Assembly (NCBI RefSeq): GCF_032341175.1
Contig: NZ_CP135435.1
Location: 2,914,001-2,978,000 of the forward strand
Source: Bacillus sp. DTU_2020_1000418_1_SI_GHA_SEK_038
Lineage (GTDB): Bacteria; Bacillota; Bacilli; Bacillales; Cytobacillaceae
DNA: 64,000 nucleotides
Direction of reading: 5' to 3'
The notes below the pieces were generated by a model. It saw only the letters and a program-made list of their open reading frames with translations, ran no database searches and was not told the origin of the DNA. This document shows, piece by piece, positions 44,149-53,600 of the stretch. Position 1 is the stretch's first letter; every line of letters begins with the position of its first letter. Made by a program: the position numbers and the translations under genes.

Positions 44149-45570
44149 TTACCCGTGGATTGCCTTCCCATCGACTGCGAGAGCAGCCTCGCCAATTGCT
44201 TCTGATAAAGTCGGATGAGGATGGATCGTATGTGCTACTTCCCATGGGGTAGCATCCAGCACCCGAGCTAGACCTGCTTCAGAAATCATATCAGTTACAT
44301 GCGGTCCGATCATATGAACACCTAAAATATCATTTGTATCCTCGTCTGCAACAATTTTTACGAACCCATCCGCTTCACCAAAAACCAAGGCTTTCCCAAT
44401 TGCCCGGAAGGAGAATTTTCCTGTTTTAACCTTATAACCCATTTCTTTCGCTTCATCTTCCGTATAGCCGACACTTGCTGCTTCCGGCGAGCTGTATATG
44501 CATTTAGAAACAAGGCTGTAATTGATCGGTGAAGGATTTTGGTTTGCCATATGCTCCACTGCCACAATACCTTCATGAGAAGCAACATGTGCAAGCTGAA
44601 GTCCGCCAATCACATCTCCAATCGCATAGATATGTGACTCTTTTGTTTGGAAAAATTCATTAGTTGCTATAAAGCCCTTCTCAACTTGAATATCTGTATT
44701 TTCAAGCCCAATTCCTTCGATATTTGCTTGGCGGCCAACGGAAACAAGTAGCTTTTCAGCACTATACTCCCTCTGCTCACCTTTTACTTCAGCTGAAATG
44801 GCAACATTGCCTTCTGCCTGTTTTAGGGTTTCAGGGAGCACTTTTGCTCCTGTTACAATTTTTACACCTTTTTTCTTCATTAATCGCTGCATTTCCCTTG
44901 AAACCTCTTTATCTTCTGTAGGGATAATTCGGTCCGCATATTCAACAACCGTAACGTTTGCCCCGAAATCAGAGAGCATGGAGGCCCATTCTATTCCAAT
45001 TACTCCACCGCCGACAATAATGATCGAGTTAGGAACCTCCTCCATCATAAGCGCTTCATCTGATGTCATTACATTTCCGCCAATTTCAAGACCAGGTAAT
45101 GTTCTTGGACGGGAACCTGTTGCTACAATTACATTTTTAGGAATAAGCATGGCGTTATCGTCTCCATTATTCATTTCAACTGAAATGGTTCCCGGCATAG
45201 GAGAAAAAATCGATGGACCTAAAATACGGCCAGTTCCTTCGTAAATGTCAATTTTACCTTGCTTCATTAAATGCTGAACACCTTTATGAAGCTGGTCAAC
45301 AATTTTGTTTTTTCTTTCTTGCACTTTGCTGAAATTGACTTCAACATTACTTGCAGAAATACCAAATTCTTCACTACGTTTAGTTGTTGCGTACACTTCT
45401 GCACTTCTAAGGAGTGCTTTACTTGGGATACATCCTTTATGCAAGCATGTTCCGCCAAGCTTTCCTTTTTCAACTAAAGCTGTTTTTAAACCTAATTGGG
45501 AAGCGCGGATCGCTGCAACGTATCCGCCAGTTCCTCCGCCTAAAATGACTAAATCGTATTCTTCTGCCAC
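44149..45570 (-). CDS. lpdV: Dihydrolipoamide dehydrogenase of the BKD complex (LpdV)
   Basis: This 473-residue flavoprotein reoxidises lipoamide on BkdB. It has the FAD motif GGGTGGYVAA, the redox pair C42-LHKG-C47, the second dinucleotide motif GGGVIGIEWASM and the C-terminal active-site HPHPTLSE. Translation probably starts at GTG 45570, which has ribosome binding site AGGAGG. The longer frame to 45606 lacks one. It is the fourth gene of the operon. Confidence 0.95.
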   Translation of the reverse strand: MAEEYDLVILGGGTGGYVAAIRASQLGLKTALVEKGKLGGTCLHKGCIPSKALLRSAEVYATTKRSEEFGISASNVEVNFSKVQERKNKIVDQLHKGVQHLMKQGKIDIYEGTGRILGPSIFSPMPGTISVEMNNGDDNAMLIPKNVIVATGSRPRTLPGLEIGGNVMTSDEALMMEEVPNSIIIVGGGVIGIEWASMLSDFGANVTVVEYADRIIPTEDKEVSREMQRLMKKKGVKIVTGAKVLPETLKQAEGNVAISAEVKGEQREYSAEKLLVSVGRQANIEGIGLENTDIQVEKGFIATNEFFQTKESHIYAIGDVIGGLQLAHVASHEGIVAVEHMANQNPSPINYSLVSKCIYSSPEAASVGYTEDEAKEMGYKVKTGKFSFRAIGKALVFGEADGFVKIVADEDTNDILGVHMIGPHVTDMISEAGLARVLDATPWEVAHTIHPHPTLSEAIGEAALAVDGKAIHG

Positions 45571-45632
45571 GTTTATTCCTCCTATTTGACTAGCACCTTG
45601 GAGCAAATGTGCATTTGCTTATTCCATTTATT

Positions 45633-46739
45633 CTAATGAAAGGCAGTTTTCGATTTGGCTCCAGGATATTCCTTGTCAGCTTCCTCCCCGCGAAGTACAC
45701 GAAGAGCACCTTCAGCTAATGCCTGCAGTTCGTTTTCTCCAGGATGGACAATAACATCTGCAATCCAATTAATGCGATCACTTATTTCTTTCACAAAATC
45801 TTTTCCGTAAGCAAGACCCCCGGTGATAACAATCGCATCGACTTTTCCACTTAACACCGTGCTGGCTGCACCAATTTCTTTCGCTACTTGATACGCCATT
45901 GCCGAATATATAAGCTTTGCATTCTCATCGCCTTTTTTAATCATTTGTTCAACCTTAACTGCGTCATTTGTTCCTAAATAGCCTACAAGTCCACCATGTC
46001 CCACTATTTTTTTCATGATTTCTTCACGATAATAAGAACCGGAGTAGCAAAGAGAAACTAAATCTCCGACTGGAACAGTTCCAGCACGTTCAGGACTAAA
46101 TGGCCCTTCTCCATGTAAACCATTGTTGACATCGATTACTTTTCCTTTTTGATGGGCGCCAACTGTAATTCCTCCGCCCATATGTGTAATGATTAAATTT
46201 AATTCTTCATATTTTTTTCCGATTTCTTTCGCTGCTCTTCTGGCAACTGCTTTTTGATTCAATGCATGAAATATACTCTTTCTTTCAATTAAAGAAAAAC
46301 CGGAAATACGTGCAATTGGAGCTAATTCGTCAACAACAACTGGATCAACGATGAAGGATTGAATATTTAATGCCGAAGCAATTTCATAAGCGATTATACC
46401 TCCGAGATTAGAAGCATGCTGACCTGCATAGCCTTCTCTCAAATCCTTTAGCATAGCCTCATTGACGGAATAGGTTCCCCCTTCAATCGGTCTTAGTAAG
46501 CCTCCTCTTCCACAAACTGCACTTAGCTTAGAAATATTAAATCCTTCTTTATCCAATGTCTCGAGAATTACATTTTTACGGAATTCGTACTGGTCAATAA
46601 TATTTTCGAACGCATTAATTTCATCTGTATTATGGCGTATTGTTTTTTCTAAGATAGATATTTCATTATCGAAAACTCCAATTTTCGTAGAGGTAGATCC
46701 AGGATTGATAACGAGAATTCGATGTTCATGTTCTTGCAC
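45633..46739 (-). CDS. buk: Butyrate/branched-chain fatty acid kinase (Buk)
   Basis: This 368-residue acetokinase-family enzyme has [12 protein letters not shown] at the N-terminus and the ATP-site stretch [18 protein letters not shown]. It makes ATP plus butyrate or isobutyrate/isovalerate from the acyl phosphates delivered by Ptb. It stands between bcd and lpdV, as in B. subtilis. Confidence 0.94.
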   Translation of the reverse strand: MQEHEHRILVINPGSTSTKIGVFDNEISILEKTIRHNTDEINAFENIIDQYEFRKNVILETLDKEGFNISKLSAVCGRGGLLRPIEGGTYSVNEAMLKDLREGYAGQHASNLGGIIAYEIASALNIQSFIVDPVVVDELAPIARISGFSLIERKSIFHALNQKAVARRAAKEIGKKYEELNLIITHMGGGITVGAHQKGKVIDVNNGLHGEGPFSPERAGTVPVGDLVSLCYSGSYYREEIMKKIVGHGGLVGYLGTNDAVKVEQMIKKGDENAKLIYSAMAYQVAKEIGAASTVLSGKVDAIVITGGLAYGKDFVKEISDRINWIADVIVHPGENELQALAEGALRVLRGEEADKEYPGAKSKTAFH

Positions 46740-46767
46740 TTTGAAACCTCCGTATGAAAAGCGATTA

Positions 46768-46801
46768 TGCTCACCGAATTAGAGTTTTAATCCGGTGAGC
46801 A
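46768..46801 (-). other. Hairpin in the bcd-buk gap
   Basis: TGCTCACCG and CGGTGAGCA form the outer stem and AATTA and TAAT an inner one. No T-run follows, so it is unlikely to be a full terminator. It may mark an RNA processing or stability point between bcd and buk. Confidence 0.45.
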
Positions 46802-46850
46802 AAGTATAAACCGCTATTCTTCAGTCTATTAAAAAAATAGTTTAACACTC

Positions 46851-47948
46851 TTATTTACGACGGCTTAATATATGATGGCCATTTTGCAGGAATTGACTTC
46901 TAGAATTGCGCATTCTTTCAATTCTCTCTTCTACCATGCGGTCAGCTGCTTTATAAGTTGGAATATTATCACGTTTTGAAATTTCAATGACTTTTTCAAT
47001 GCTTTGGTAAAGTCCTTCAACCTTCTTCAATGCCCGCTCTGCATTGTAACCGTATAATTCATCTGCAACGTTAATTACTCCACCGGCATTTATAACATAG
47101 TCTGGAGCGTAAACAATTCCCATTTCATGAAGAATATCTCCATGACGCTCTTCTTTTAATTGATTATTTGCAGAGCCTGCAATAACTTTTGCTTTTAATT
47201 GCGGGATCGTTTCATCATTCACTGTTGCACCAAGAGCACAAGGCGCATAAATATCACATTCAACTCCATAAATTTCATTTGGATCAACTGCTTTTGCACC
47301 AAAGTCATTTACTGCACGCTGAACAGCCTCTTTATTAATGTCTGTTACGATTAATTGAGCTCCTTCTTCATGCAGATGCTTGCACAAGGTGTAAGCAACA
47401 TTCCCAACACCTTGTACTGCAATAACTTTTCCTTCTAAAGAATCTGATCCGAACGCTTCTTTCGCCGCAGCCTTCATTCCAACGTAAACCCCATAAGCTG
47501 TTACAGGTGATGGATTGCCTGATGAACCAAATGCAGGTGAAATTCCAGTTACATAATCAGTCTCTTCATGGATTAGGTCCATATCAGCTACAGTCGTACC
47601 GACATCTTCGGCAGTAATATAGCGCCCATTTAATCCTTGAATATAACGGCCAAAGGCACGGAACATTTCTTCGTTTTTATCCTTTTTAGGGTCACCGATA
47701 ATGACAGTTTTTCCTCCGCCAAGGTTAAGTCCAGCTGCTGCATTTTTATAAGTCATTCCTTTTGCAAGACGTAATGCATCTTCAATTGCGGCTTCTTCTG
47801 ATGCGTATGTCCACATACGAGTTCCGCCTAACGCTGGCCCTAATGTTGTATCATGGATCGCGATAATCGCCTTTAAGCCCGATGTTTTGTCCTGGCAGAA
47901 TACTACTTGCTCATAGTCATATTTTTCTAGATATTTGAAAATTTCCAT
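46851..47948 (-). CDS. bcd: Leucine/branched-chain amino acid dehydrogenase (Bcd)
   Basis: This 365-residue NAD-dependent enzyme deaminates leucine, valine and isoleucine to their oxoacids. The catalytic lysines K68 and K80 are in [19 protein letters not shown]. The Rossmann motif is [13 protein letters not shown]. Length and residue numbering agree with leucine dehydrogenases. Ribosome binding site AGGAGG precedes ATG 47948. It lies downstream of ptb. Confidence 0.95.
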   Translation of the reverse strand: MEIFKYLEKYDYEQVVFCQDKTSGLKAIIAIHDTTLGPALGGTRMWTYASEEAAIEDALRLAKGMTYKNAAAGLNLGGGKTVIIGDPKKDKNEEMFRAFGRYIQGLNGRYITAEDVGTTVADMDLIHEETDYVTGISPAFGSSGNPSPVTAYGVYVGMKAAAKEAFGSDSLEGKVIAVQGVGNVAYTLCKHLHEEGAQLIVTDINKEAVQRAVNDFGAKAVDPNEIYGVECDIYAPCALGATVNDETIPQLKAKVIAGSANNQLKEERHGDILHEMGIVYAPDYVINAGGVINVADELYGYNAERALKKVEGLYQSIEKVIEISKRDNIPTYKAADRMVEERIERMRNSRSQFLQNGHHILSRRK

Positions 47949-48024
47949 TTGAAATTCCTCCTAAAATAGTTTGGTTTTTAGAATCACTGTAATAATTTGT
48001 AAACATTTAGTTTGAGATTTATCG

Positions 48025-48924
48025 CTATTTTGCTGAGCATAAAGCCAATGCTAGGGAATAAAGCTTACTCTCGGCTGTGTCAGCCCTGGATGTTAAAACA
48101 ATAGGTGCCTTTGCACCTGCTATGACTGCCCCAACCTTTGCCTTGGCAAAATAAATCAATGATTTATAAAGTGCATTCCCAACCTCAATCGTTGGAACTA
48201 ATAATATATCTGCTCTTCCTGCTACATCACTTGTTATCCCTTTATGTTCGGCAGCAGTCATAGAAATGGCATTATCTAAAGCTAACGGTCCATCAACTAT
48301 ACAATCTGTCAGCTGCCCGCGCTTGTTCATCAAGGTTAGGGCTGCTGCATCAAGAGTAGCTTGCATAGCTGGATTTATCACTTCAACTGCTGCAATTGGG
48401 GCAACAAGCGGTTTGTCAATCCCAATGCTCTTCGCTATTCCAATCGCGTTTCTAAGAATCTGTGCCTTCTGCTCTAAATCGGGGGCAATATTCATAGCAG
48501 CATCTGTAATCATTATAAATTTGTCATAGCTCGGAACTTCAAATACAGCAACATGAGATAAGACGCTTCCAGTCCTTAAACCATAGTCTTTATTCAATAC
48601 GGCCTTTAAAATAGTTGCAGTAGGAATATTTCCCTTCATCAAAACATCCGCTTCATTTAACTTTACAGCCTTTACAGCATTCTCAGCTGCTAATCCTTTT
48701 GATAACGTATGAATGATTTGGATATTTCCACTAGAGGCAAGATTTTCGTGTTTATTTACGATTTGTAAAATTTTCTCCTTATCCCCGTACAATAAAAAAT
48801 TTGCTAAGTTTCGTTTAACTGCTTCAGAAACGGCCTCAATCACCTCATGATCCTCTGCTGCAGCAACGGCTACTGTTTTCATTTGATATTGGGTTGCTCT
48901 CACTATAAGCGAATCCAAATCCAT
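48025..48924 (-). CDS. ptb: Phosphate butyryltransferase (Ptb)
   Basis: This 299-residue enzyme of the PTA/PTB family converts branched acyl-CoA or butyryl-CoA to acyl phosphate. Typical stretches are LMKGNIPTATILKAVLNKDYGLRTG and SHVAVFEVPSYDKFI. It is the first gene of the bkd operon, and its start lies about 105 bp from the predicted sigma-54 transcript start. Confidence 0.93.
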   Translation of the reverse strand: MDLDSLIVRATQYQMKTVAVAAAEDHEVIEAVSEAVKRNLANFLLYGDKEKILQIVNKHENLASSGNIQIIHTLSKGLAAENAVKAVKLNEADVLMKGNIPTATILKAVLNKDYGLRTGSVLSHVAVFEVPSYDKFIMITDAAMNIAPDLEQKAQILRNAIGIAKSIGIDKPLVAPIAAVEVINPAMQATLDAAALTLMNKRGQLTDCIVDGPLALDNAISMTAAEHKGITSDVAGRADILLVPTIEVGNALYKSLIYFAKAKVGAVIAGAKAPIVLTSRADTAESKLYSLALALCSAK

Positions 48925-49040
48925 CTAGTCTCAACCCCTTTACTACAAAGCGTGTAATGCTTGCTTATTTGCAATTTGAAATAGACTGCTCTAGTTCAAA
49001 GGCAATTTAACACAATGACTGCTACAGCCATTTAATTATT

Positions 49041-49057
49041 TGCAAGAATTGTGCCAA
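49041..49057 (-). promoter_or_regulatory. Sigma-54 promoter of the bkd operon
   Basis: On the minus strand TTGGCAC-AATTC-TTGCA fits the sigma-54 consensus TGGCAC-N5-TTGCW, with the -24 GG and -12 GC at the required spacing. It lies between bkdR and ptb. B. subtilis drives the same operon by SigL and BkdR. Confidence 0.88.
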
Positions 49058-49105
49058 ACCAAATTACTATGAAAACGCTTTATTTATAGTTTCGGTACAT
49101 GAAGA

Positions 49106-49133
49106 TTATTGCACAGTATGAAATTTATTGCAT
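49106..49133. promoter_or_regulatory. Candidate BkdR upstream activator sites
   Basis: Two TTATTGCA motifs (49106-49113 and 49125-49132) are 19 bp apart, about two helical turns. They lie 50-80 bp upstream of the sigma-54 promoter, as expected for an enhancer. The second is part of the 15-mer TGAAATTTATTGCAT, which also occurs at 51217-51231 upstream of bkdR. It overlaps the bkdR stop codon. Confidence 0.5.
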
Positions 49134-51194
49134 GCTATTATTTGCAATTCCGTACTTCTCAAGTTTATAGTACAAATTTCTTACTGATAAACCGAGGGAT
49201 TTTGCGGTGATTGTTTTGTTTCCGGCAGATCTTTTTAAGGTTTGCAATATTAGCTCTTTCTCATACTGCTCAAGCATCTGGTTTAATGTTTGGTTTGGGA
49301 CTGCTTCCTTACTTTCATTTTCGTTTTGGGTTTTATCGTTTATTTTTATCAATTCCGGGACATGGGCCTCGTCCAAAACATTTTCATTATAATTCATAAA
49401 AATAATGGCTCTTCCGAGAATATTATCTAGCTCTCTGACATTTCCAGGCCAATCATACAACATTAATTTATTCAATGCAGATTGGGATATTTGCTCTACA
49501 TTCCGTCCGTATTCCTGATTGATTTTCTGGATCAGACGATTACATAGCAACGGAATATCTTGCTTTCTTTTTCTTAACGGTGGAATATGAATGGGCATCC
49601 GATTCAAACGGTAGTATAAGTCTTCCCTAAATGTTCCATTTGCAATTCCTTTTTCTAAATTTACATTTGTCGCTGCAATTACCCTGACATTGATCTGAAT
49701 TGGCTTTGTTCCACCTACTCGAGTAATCTCTCTTTCCTGTAAAACCCTTAGTAGTTTTGCCTGTGTATTGGCTGATAACTCACCGATTTCATCTAAGAAA
49801 ATACTGCCATTATTAGCCTCTTCAAATAGCCCCCTTTTTCCTCCCCTTTTCGCTCCTGAAAATGCACCTTCTTCATATCCGAAAAGTTCACTCTCTAATA
49901 AAGTCTCAGAAAGAGCAGCACAATTAACACGAATGAATTTATTGTATTTACGGTCACTGCCATTATGTATAGCGTGGGCAAATAATTCTTTCCCTGTACC
50001 TGATTCCCCTCTTAATAATACAGTTGCAGGAGTTTTTGCCCCAAGACGAGCTTGCTCAATCGCAATGGTCATCTCTTCGGAATTGCCGATAATATCATCG
50101 AAGGAATACTTCGCTTCCAGATTTCGAATGATTTGCCGTGCTTGATTTAACTCTCTATTTAATATTTTGATTTCAGAAACGTCATGAATGACACCAACAC
50201 TGCCTTTTAATTTTCCATCTACTATGACAGGTGCTACATTAACGATTACCTCTTTTTTATTTGGTCCAACTCGCATCGCAACGCCTCTAACTGCTCTTCG
50301 TGTTTGCAGCACCTTCATATGTACACTTTCGCCCTCAGAAATATCTGCGTTTGCCGGTTTACCGATAACCTCATCCTCTCTGAGACCAGTGATTCTTGAA
50401 TAGGCAGGATTTATTAATATGCCTCGGCCGTTTTCATCGACTACTGAAATGGCTTCATCACTTGAATGAATGATGGCTTGAAGCATTGTTTGGATTTCTT
50501 TTAAGTTTGTAATTTCCTCTGCAAGGTTCATCACTTCGGTAATATCCTTGAACACCGCAAAGGCGCCGATTAGCTCGTTATTCTCCCCAACCATCGGAAT
50601 TCTTGTTGTAATAATCTTCACACCATTATTTAGGACCAACTCTTGATTAGAATATGTACGTCTAGTTTCTAATACTCTTGGTAATTCACTGTTAGAAATA
50701 ACATCAAGGATATGTCTTCCGATGGCTTCATTTCTATTAGTGCCCGTCATTCTTTCAGCACTTTTGTTAAATAAAATGATTTCACAGTGTTTATTAATCA
50801 CGATCATGCCATCTCCAGTAGAGTTGAAAATGAGATCATGCTTATATTTTTCGTTCTGTATATTAGTTATTAATTCTTCTTTTTCCTCAATTAGATTTGC
50901 AATTAGAGCAGCAACACTGCCAGGTATGAGAACTGAATCTTTTCTTTTCGTTTCTCTTAGCTCAATAAACACATCTTTATTGCCTGTCACTTCAACGATT
51001 ATATCAATATCCTGCATAATAAATTTCCGCCAGTCAGTGCCAGTGGGAATTCCTTCTTCGTTTGCAATTAAAAGGCCAGGCGCGTTTATATTGTGGTCAA
51101 CAACAGCTATTACTTTTAACATCGCTGTTTCTTTCAAGATTTTTAAGATTGCTGATCCGCCTTTTCCCGCACCTACAATCATTACGGTTTGCAT
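49125..51194 (-). CDS. bkdR: Sigma-54-dependent activator BkdR
   Basis: This 689-residue enhancer-binding protein begins with a Rossmann-like domain (1-95, [11 protein letters not shown]). Two PAS domains follow (about 117-225 and 235-345), then an AAA+ domain (365-600). Walker A is GESGTGKE (K402). The sigma-54 contact loop reads GAFSGA (443-448) in place of the usual GAFTGA, and Walker B is IFLDEI. A Fis-type helix-turn-helix ends the protein ([20 protein letters not shown]). It activates the adjacent bkd operon, presumably sensing branched-chain metabolites. Confidence 0.94.
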   Translation of the reverse strand: MQTVMIVGAGKGGSAILKILKETAMLKVIAVVDHNINAPGLLIANEEGIPTGTDWRKFIMQDIDIIVEVTGNKDVFIELRETKRKDSVLIPGSVAALIANLIEEKEELITNIQNEKYKHDLIFNSTGDGMIVINKHCEIILFNKSAERMTGTNRNEAIGRHILDVISNSELPRVLETRRTYSNQELVLNNGVKIITTRIPMVGENNELIGAFAVFKDITEVMNLAEEITNLKEIQTMLQAIIHSSDEAISVVDENGRGILINPAYSRITGLREDEVIGKPANADISEGESVHMKVLQTRRAVRGVAMRVGPNKKEVIVNVAPVIVDGKLKGSVGVIHDVSEIKILNRELNQARQIIRNLEAKYSFDDIIGNSEEMTIAIEQARLGAKTPATVLLRGESGTGKELFAHAIHNGSDRKYNKFIRVNCAALSETLLESELFGYEEGAFSGAKRGGKRGLFEEANNGSIFLDEIGELSANTQAKLLRVLQEREITRVGGTKPIQINVRVIAATNVNLEKGIANGTFREDLYYRLNRMPIHIPPLRKRKQDIPLLCNRLIQKINQEYGRNVEQISQSALNKLMLYDWPGNVRELDNILGRAIIFMNYNENVLDEAHVPELIKINDKTQNENESKEAVPNQTLNQMLEQYEKELILQTLKRSAGNKTITAKSLGLSVRNLYYKLEKYGIANNSMQ

Positions 51195-51216
51195 CGTATT
51201 TGACCACCCTCTAGAT

Positions 51217-51231
51217 TGAAATTTATTGCAT
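51217..51231. promoter_or_regulatory. Repeat of the BkdR-site 15-mer upstream of bkdR
   Basis: TGAAATTTATTGCAT is identical to 49119-49133 and lies 23-37 bp before the bkdR start. If BkdR binds it, the activator would control its own gene. Confidence 0.4.
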
Positions 51232-51441
51232 TCAATTCTGTTTCTTTTTGCAAGTTATTTCATATAAGTGTATTTTATCTTAGAAAGTCGGCCAAGCCAA
51301 ATAAAAATGTTTTTCACTAATTTTTATAACCGAAAAAAGTATTCAAAAAGCTTGAATTGCTTGACAAATTTCCCTATTGATTTATTATTTTTATGAACGG
51401 TATTAATTAAGTAGTATTTATGAAACGAAGGGATTTTTCCG

Positions 51442-51678
51442 ATGGTTAGATTAATCGCTTTATTAATTATGCTTATACCAGGCCTCTTGGCTGCCTATGG
51501 AATAAAATTAATGAGAGATATGGTTTTTGGAATTTTGCAAAATCCTTTTCCTTATTTATGGCTTCAATTTCTAGCTGGTCTGCTATTCTTTTTGATCGGA
51601 CTTGGCTTTATTGCTGGATTTATTCTTCACCGCGATCGAAAGAAGAATAAGGTTCAGCCGCGTTTCCAAAGGAAATAA
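51442..51678 (+). CDS. yqzF: DUF2627 membrane protein (YqzF)
   Basis: This 78-residue protein has two membrane helices (about residues 4-24 and 40-62) and a basic tail (HRDRKKNKVQPRFQRK). It matches the DUF2627 family, B. subtilis YqzF, of unknown function. The gene lies between bkdR and the glycerophosphodiesterase on the opposite strand, with its own terminator. Confidence 0.85.
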   Translation: MVRLIALLIMLIPGLLAAYGIKLMRDMVFGILQNPFPYLWLQFLAGLLFFLIGLGFIAGFILHRDRKKNKVQPRFQRK

Positions 51679-51682
51679 AAAT

Positions 51683-51714
51683 TGAAAGAGGCTGTCTTAG
51701 GACAGCCTCTTTCA
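51683..51714. terminator. Bidirectional terminator between yqzF and yqiK
   Basis: TGAAAGAGGCTGTC and GACAGCCTCTTTCA form a perfect 14-bp stem with loop TTAG. It slightly overlaps the stop of the converging glycerophosphodiesterase gene. Confidence 0.85.
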
Positions 51715-52443
51715 TTGGTATATACCTTTAATTTCATTTGCTAAGACTGGATTATCTGTAATAAATGCTGAACAGCCAACTGAAAATAACCTGTGCATTT
51801 CCTTTTCCTTATTAACGGTATAAGGTCTAACCGCAATACCATACTCTTCTGACGCCTTTATTAGCTCTGATTTGGCGATTGTATATTTAGGATGAATACT
51901 TCCGGCACCAATGGATTCGGCATAAATCCAAGGCATATAAAGGCCCTCTGAAAACAATGGTGCTGTTTCAATCTCTGGGGCTAGACGGTAGCAATATACA
52001 ATGCTGTAGTGATTGAATGAAGAAAGGATGACACGATCCGTTAAATCATATGCCCGAATAAGGGTAATAACCTTTTCCTCCATCCCTTCGTATGGAAAAA
52101 CCCCATTTTTCAATTCAACATTACAAATCATACGGTTCGTCTTCATCCATTCCAAAACTTCAACTAATGATGGAATCGGCTCTATTTGGGAAAAAAGCTT
52201 TTTCCTCTTGCCACTAGCGTCAAGCTTTCTTAAATCTTTATATATAAAATCTTTTACGTAGCCTTTCCCATTTGTTGTCCGATCTACTTTTTCATCATGG
52301 ATAACAACAACTTCGCCATCCTTTGTTAACTGAACATCCAATTCGATTCCGTCCGCACTCGCTTTTTCTGCTTCCCTAAAAGCCTTCATCGTGTTTTCAG
52401 GGTACAAGGCGGAATATCCCCTATGAGCAAATATTAATGTCAT
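51712..52443 (-). CDS. yqiK: Glycerophosphodiester phosphodiesterase (YqiK)
   Basis: This 243-residue TIM-barrel enzyme hydrolyses glycerophosphodiesters to glycerol-3-phosphate and an alcohol. Catalytic signatures are FAHRGYSALYPENTM, DGIELDVQLTKDGEVVVIHDE and NVELK. There is no signal peptide, so it is cytoplasmic. The ATG at 52449 is only two bases from ribosome binding site GGGGAG, so the third codon, ATG 52443, is preferred. Confidence 0.92.
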   Translation of the reverse strand: MTLIFAHRGYSALYPENTMKAFREAEKASADGIELDVQLTKDGEVVVIHDEKVDRTTNGKGYVKDFIYKDLRKLDASGKRKKLFSQIEPIPSLVEVLEWMKTNRMICNVELKNGVFPYEGMEEKVITLIRAYDLTDRVILSSFNHYSIVYCYRLAPEIETAPLFSEGLYMPWIYAESIGAGSIHPKYTIAKSELIKASEEYGIAVRPYTVNKEKEMHRLFSVGCSAFITDNPVLANEIKGIYQ

Positions 52444-52463
52444 AAACATTACTCCCCATTAGA

Positions 52464-52491
52464 AAAGCGTCCTCTGAAAAGAGAACGCTTT
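52464..52491 (-). terminator. Terminator of spo0A
   Basis: AAAGCGTCCTCT and AGAGAACGCTTT pair with one mismatch around a short loop. It lies 25 bp beyond the spo0A stop. The T-tract is short. Confidence 0.6.
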
Positions 52492-52515
52492 CTCAATTTA
52501 CTTAATCTAACTCTT

Positions 52516-53307
52516 TCAAGAAGCTTTATGCTCAAGCCTTAATTTATCAGCGACCATTGCAATGAATTCTGAATTGGTTGGTTTCGCTTTAGACATAGAC
52601 ACAGTGTAGCCGAATAGGGACGAAATGGAATCAATATTCCCCCTGCTCCAGGCTACTTCAATCGCATGGCGAATAGCACGCTCTACACGGCTTGCCGTTG
52701 TATTGTATTTCTTCGCAATATCAGGATATAACACTTTTGTAATCGAACCGAGGAGCTCAATATCATTATATACCATTGAAATCGCTTCACGAAGATACAT
52801 ATAGCCTTTAATATGCGCCGGCACACCTATCTCATGAATGATGCTCGTTATGCTTGCATCGAGATTCTTGGGCTTTGATTCCACTTGTGACCGATAAGAT
52901 GAAGTGGATGGCTTTCTAATAACTGGATTTGCTTTTCCACTCACTTGACGAATATGACTAGCAAGATTCTCCATATCAAATGGCTTGAGAATAAAATAGG
53001 AGGCGCCCAAATCAACTGCTTTTTTCGTTACGTCCTCCTGTCCAAAAGCAGTAAGCATAATCACATTTGGCAAATTAGCCTTTTTCATTTCCCGCATCTT
53101 CCCAAGAACCGCTAAACCATCTAAATGAGGCATAATTATATCTAAAATAAGAACATCAGGATCTTCTTGATCTAAAATATCGAGGCATTCCTGTCCATTA
53201 TGACCAACACCCACAACTTCCATATCTTCCTGAGTTGAAATATATTCTTCTAAAAGCCCGACAAGCTCTCTATTGTCATCGACAACACAAACTTTAATTT
53301 TCTTCAC
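52516..53307 (-). CDS. spo0A: Sporulation master regulator Spo0A
   Basis: This 263-residue response regulator has a receiver domain (1-120) with D10-D11, phosphorylation site D56 ([12 protein letters not shown]) and the switch lysine in ILKPFD. A polar linker follows, then the Spo0A DNA-binding domain (145-263) with [19 protein letters not shown] and [16 protein letters not shown]. Phosphorylated Spo0A binds 0A boxes and launches sporulation. Upstream features match the B. subtilis sigma-H promoter with 0A boxes. Confidence 0.97.
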   Translation of the reverse strand: MKKIKVCVVDDNRELVGLLEEYISTQEDMEVVGVGHNGQECLDILDQEDPDVLILDIIMPHLDGLAVLGKMREMKKANLPNVIMLTAFGQEDVTKKAVDLGASYFILKPFDMENLASHIRQVSGKANPVIRKPSTSSYRSQVESKPKNLDASITSIIHEIGVPAHIKGYMYLREAISMVYNDIELLGSITKVLYPDIAKKYNTTASRVERAIRHAIEVAWSRGNIDSISSLFGYTVSMSKAKPTNSEFIAMVADKLRLEHKAS

Positions 53308-53367
53308 GTATTCTTTCCTCCTCGATCCTTAATGGTCTCTTTAGTATCTATTCTTATTCTAAATGAG

Positions 53368-53396
53368 AAATTCGACAATGCAACTGAAAATCCTTT
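53368..53396 (-). promoter_or_regulatory. Sigma-H promoter of spo0A with overlapping 0A box
   Basis: On the minus strand AAAGGATTT (-35) and GTCGAATTT (-10) are 11 bp apart and fit the sigma-H pattern RnAGGAwww/RnnGAATww. The -10 region contains TGTCGAA (53371-53377), a perfect 0A box. Spo0A should therefore feed back on its own sporulation promoter. Confidence 0.7.
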
Positions 53397-53501
53397 AGAT
53401 TTTTTAAAAATTCTCAAAAATAGGTGAAAATCATTAGTTTTCTTTGGTTTTCTTTATTATTCGACCCTTTTCGATAATAGATGGGTATTTCGAAGATGTT
53501 T

Positions 53502-53508
53502 TGTCGAA
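53502..53508. promoter_or_regulatory. 0A box upstream of spo0A
   Basis: TGTCGAA is an exact 0A box, about 195 bp before the spo0A start. A weaker one, TTCGACC, lies at 53460-53466. Together with the box in the sigma-H promoter they form a cluster typical of spo0A autoregulation. Confidence 0.55.
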
Positions 53509-53567
53509 TAATCTTTATGTTAATTATAGCATATGTAATTAAATTTCATTTATTGCTTTTAAACCTC

Positions 53568-53594
53568 AAAAAAAGACGGGTCATCCCCGTCTTA
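53568..53594 (-). terminator. Terminator of spoIVB
   Basis: AAGACGGG and CCCGTCTT form an 8-bp stem, and the minus-strand transcript ends in T-rich sequence. It starts 7 bp after the spoIVB stop. Confidence 0.85.
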
Positions 53595-53600
53595 AAAGCT

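Noticed and set aside
44066..44245. N-terminal extension of bkdAA
   Set aside because: It overlaps lpdV in another frame. The ribosome binding site and family alignment favour ATG 44065.
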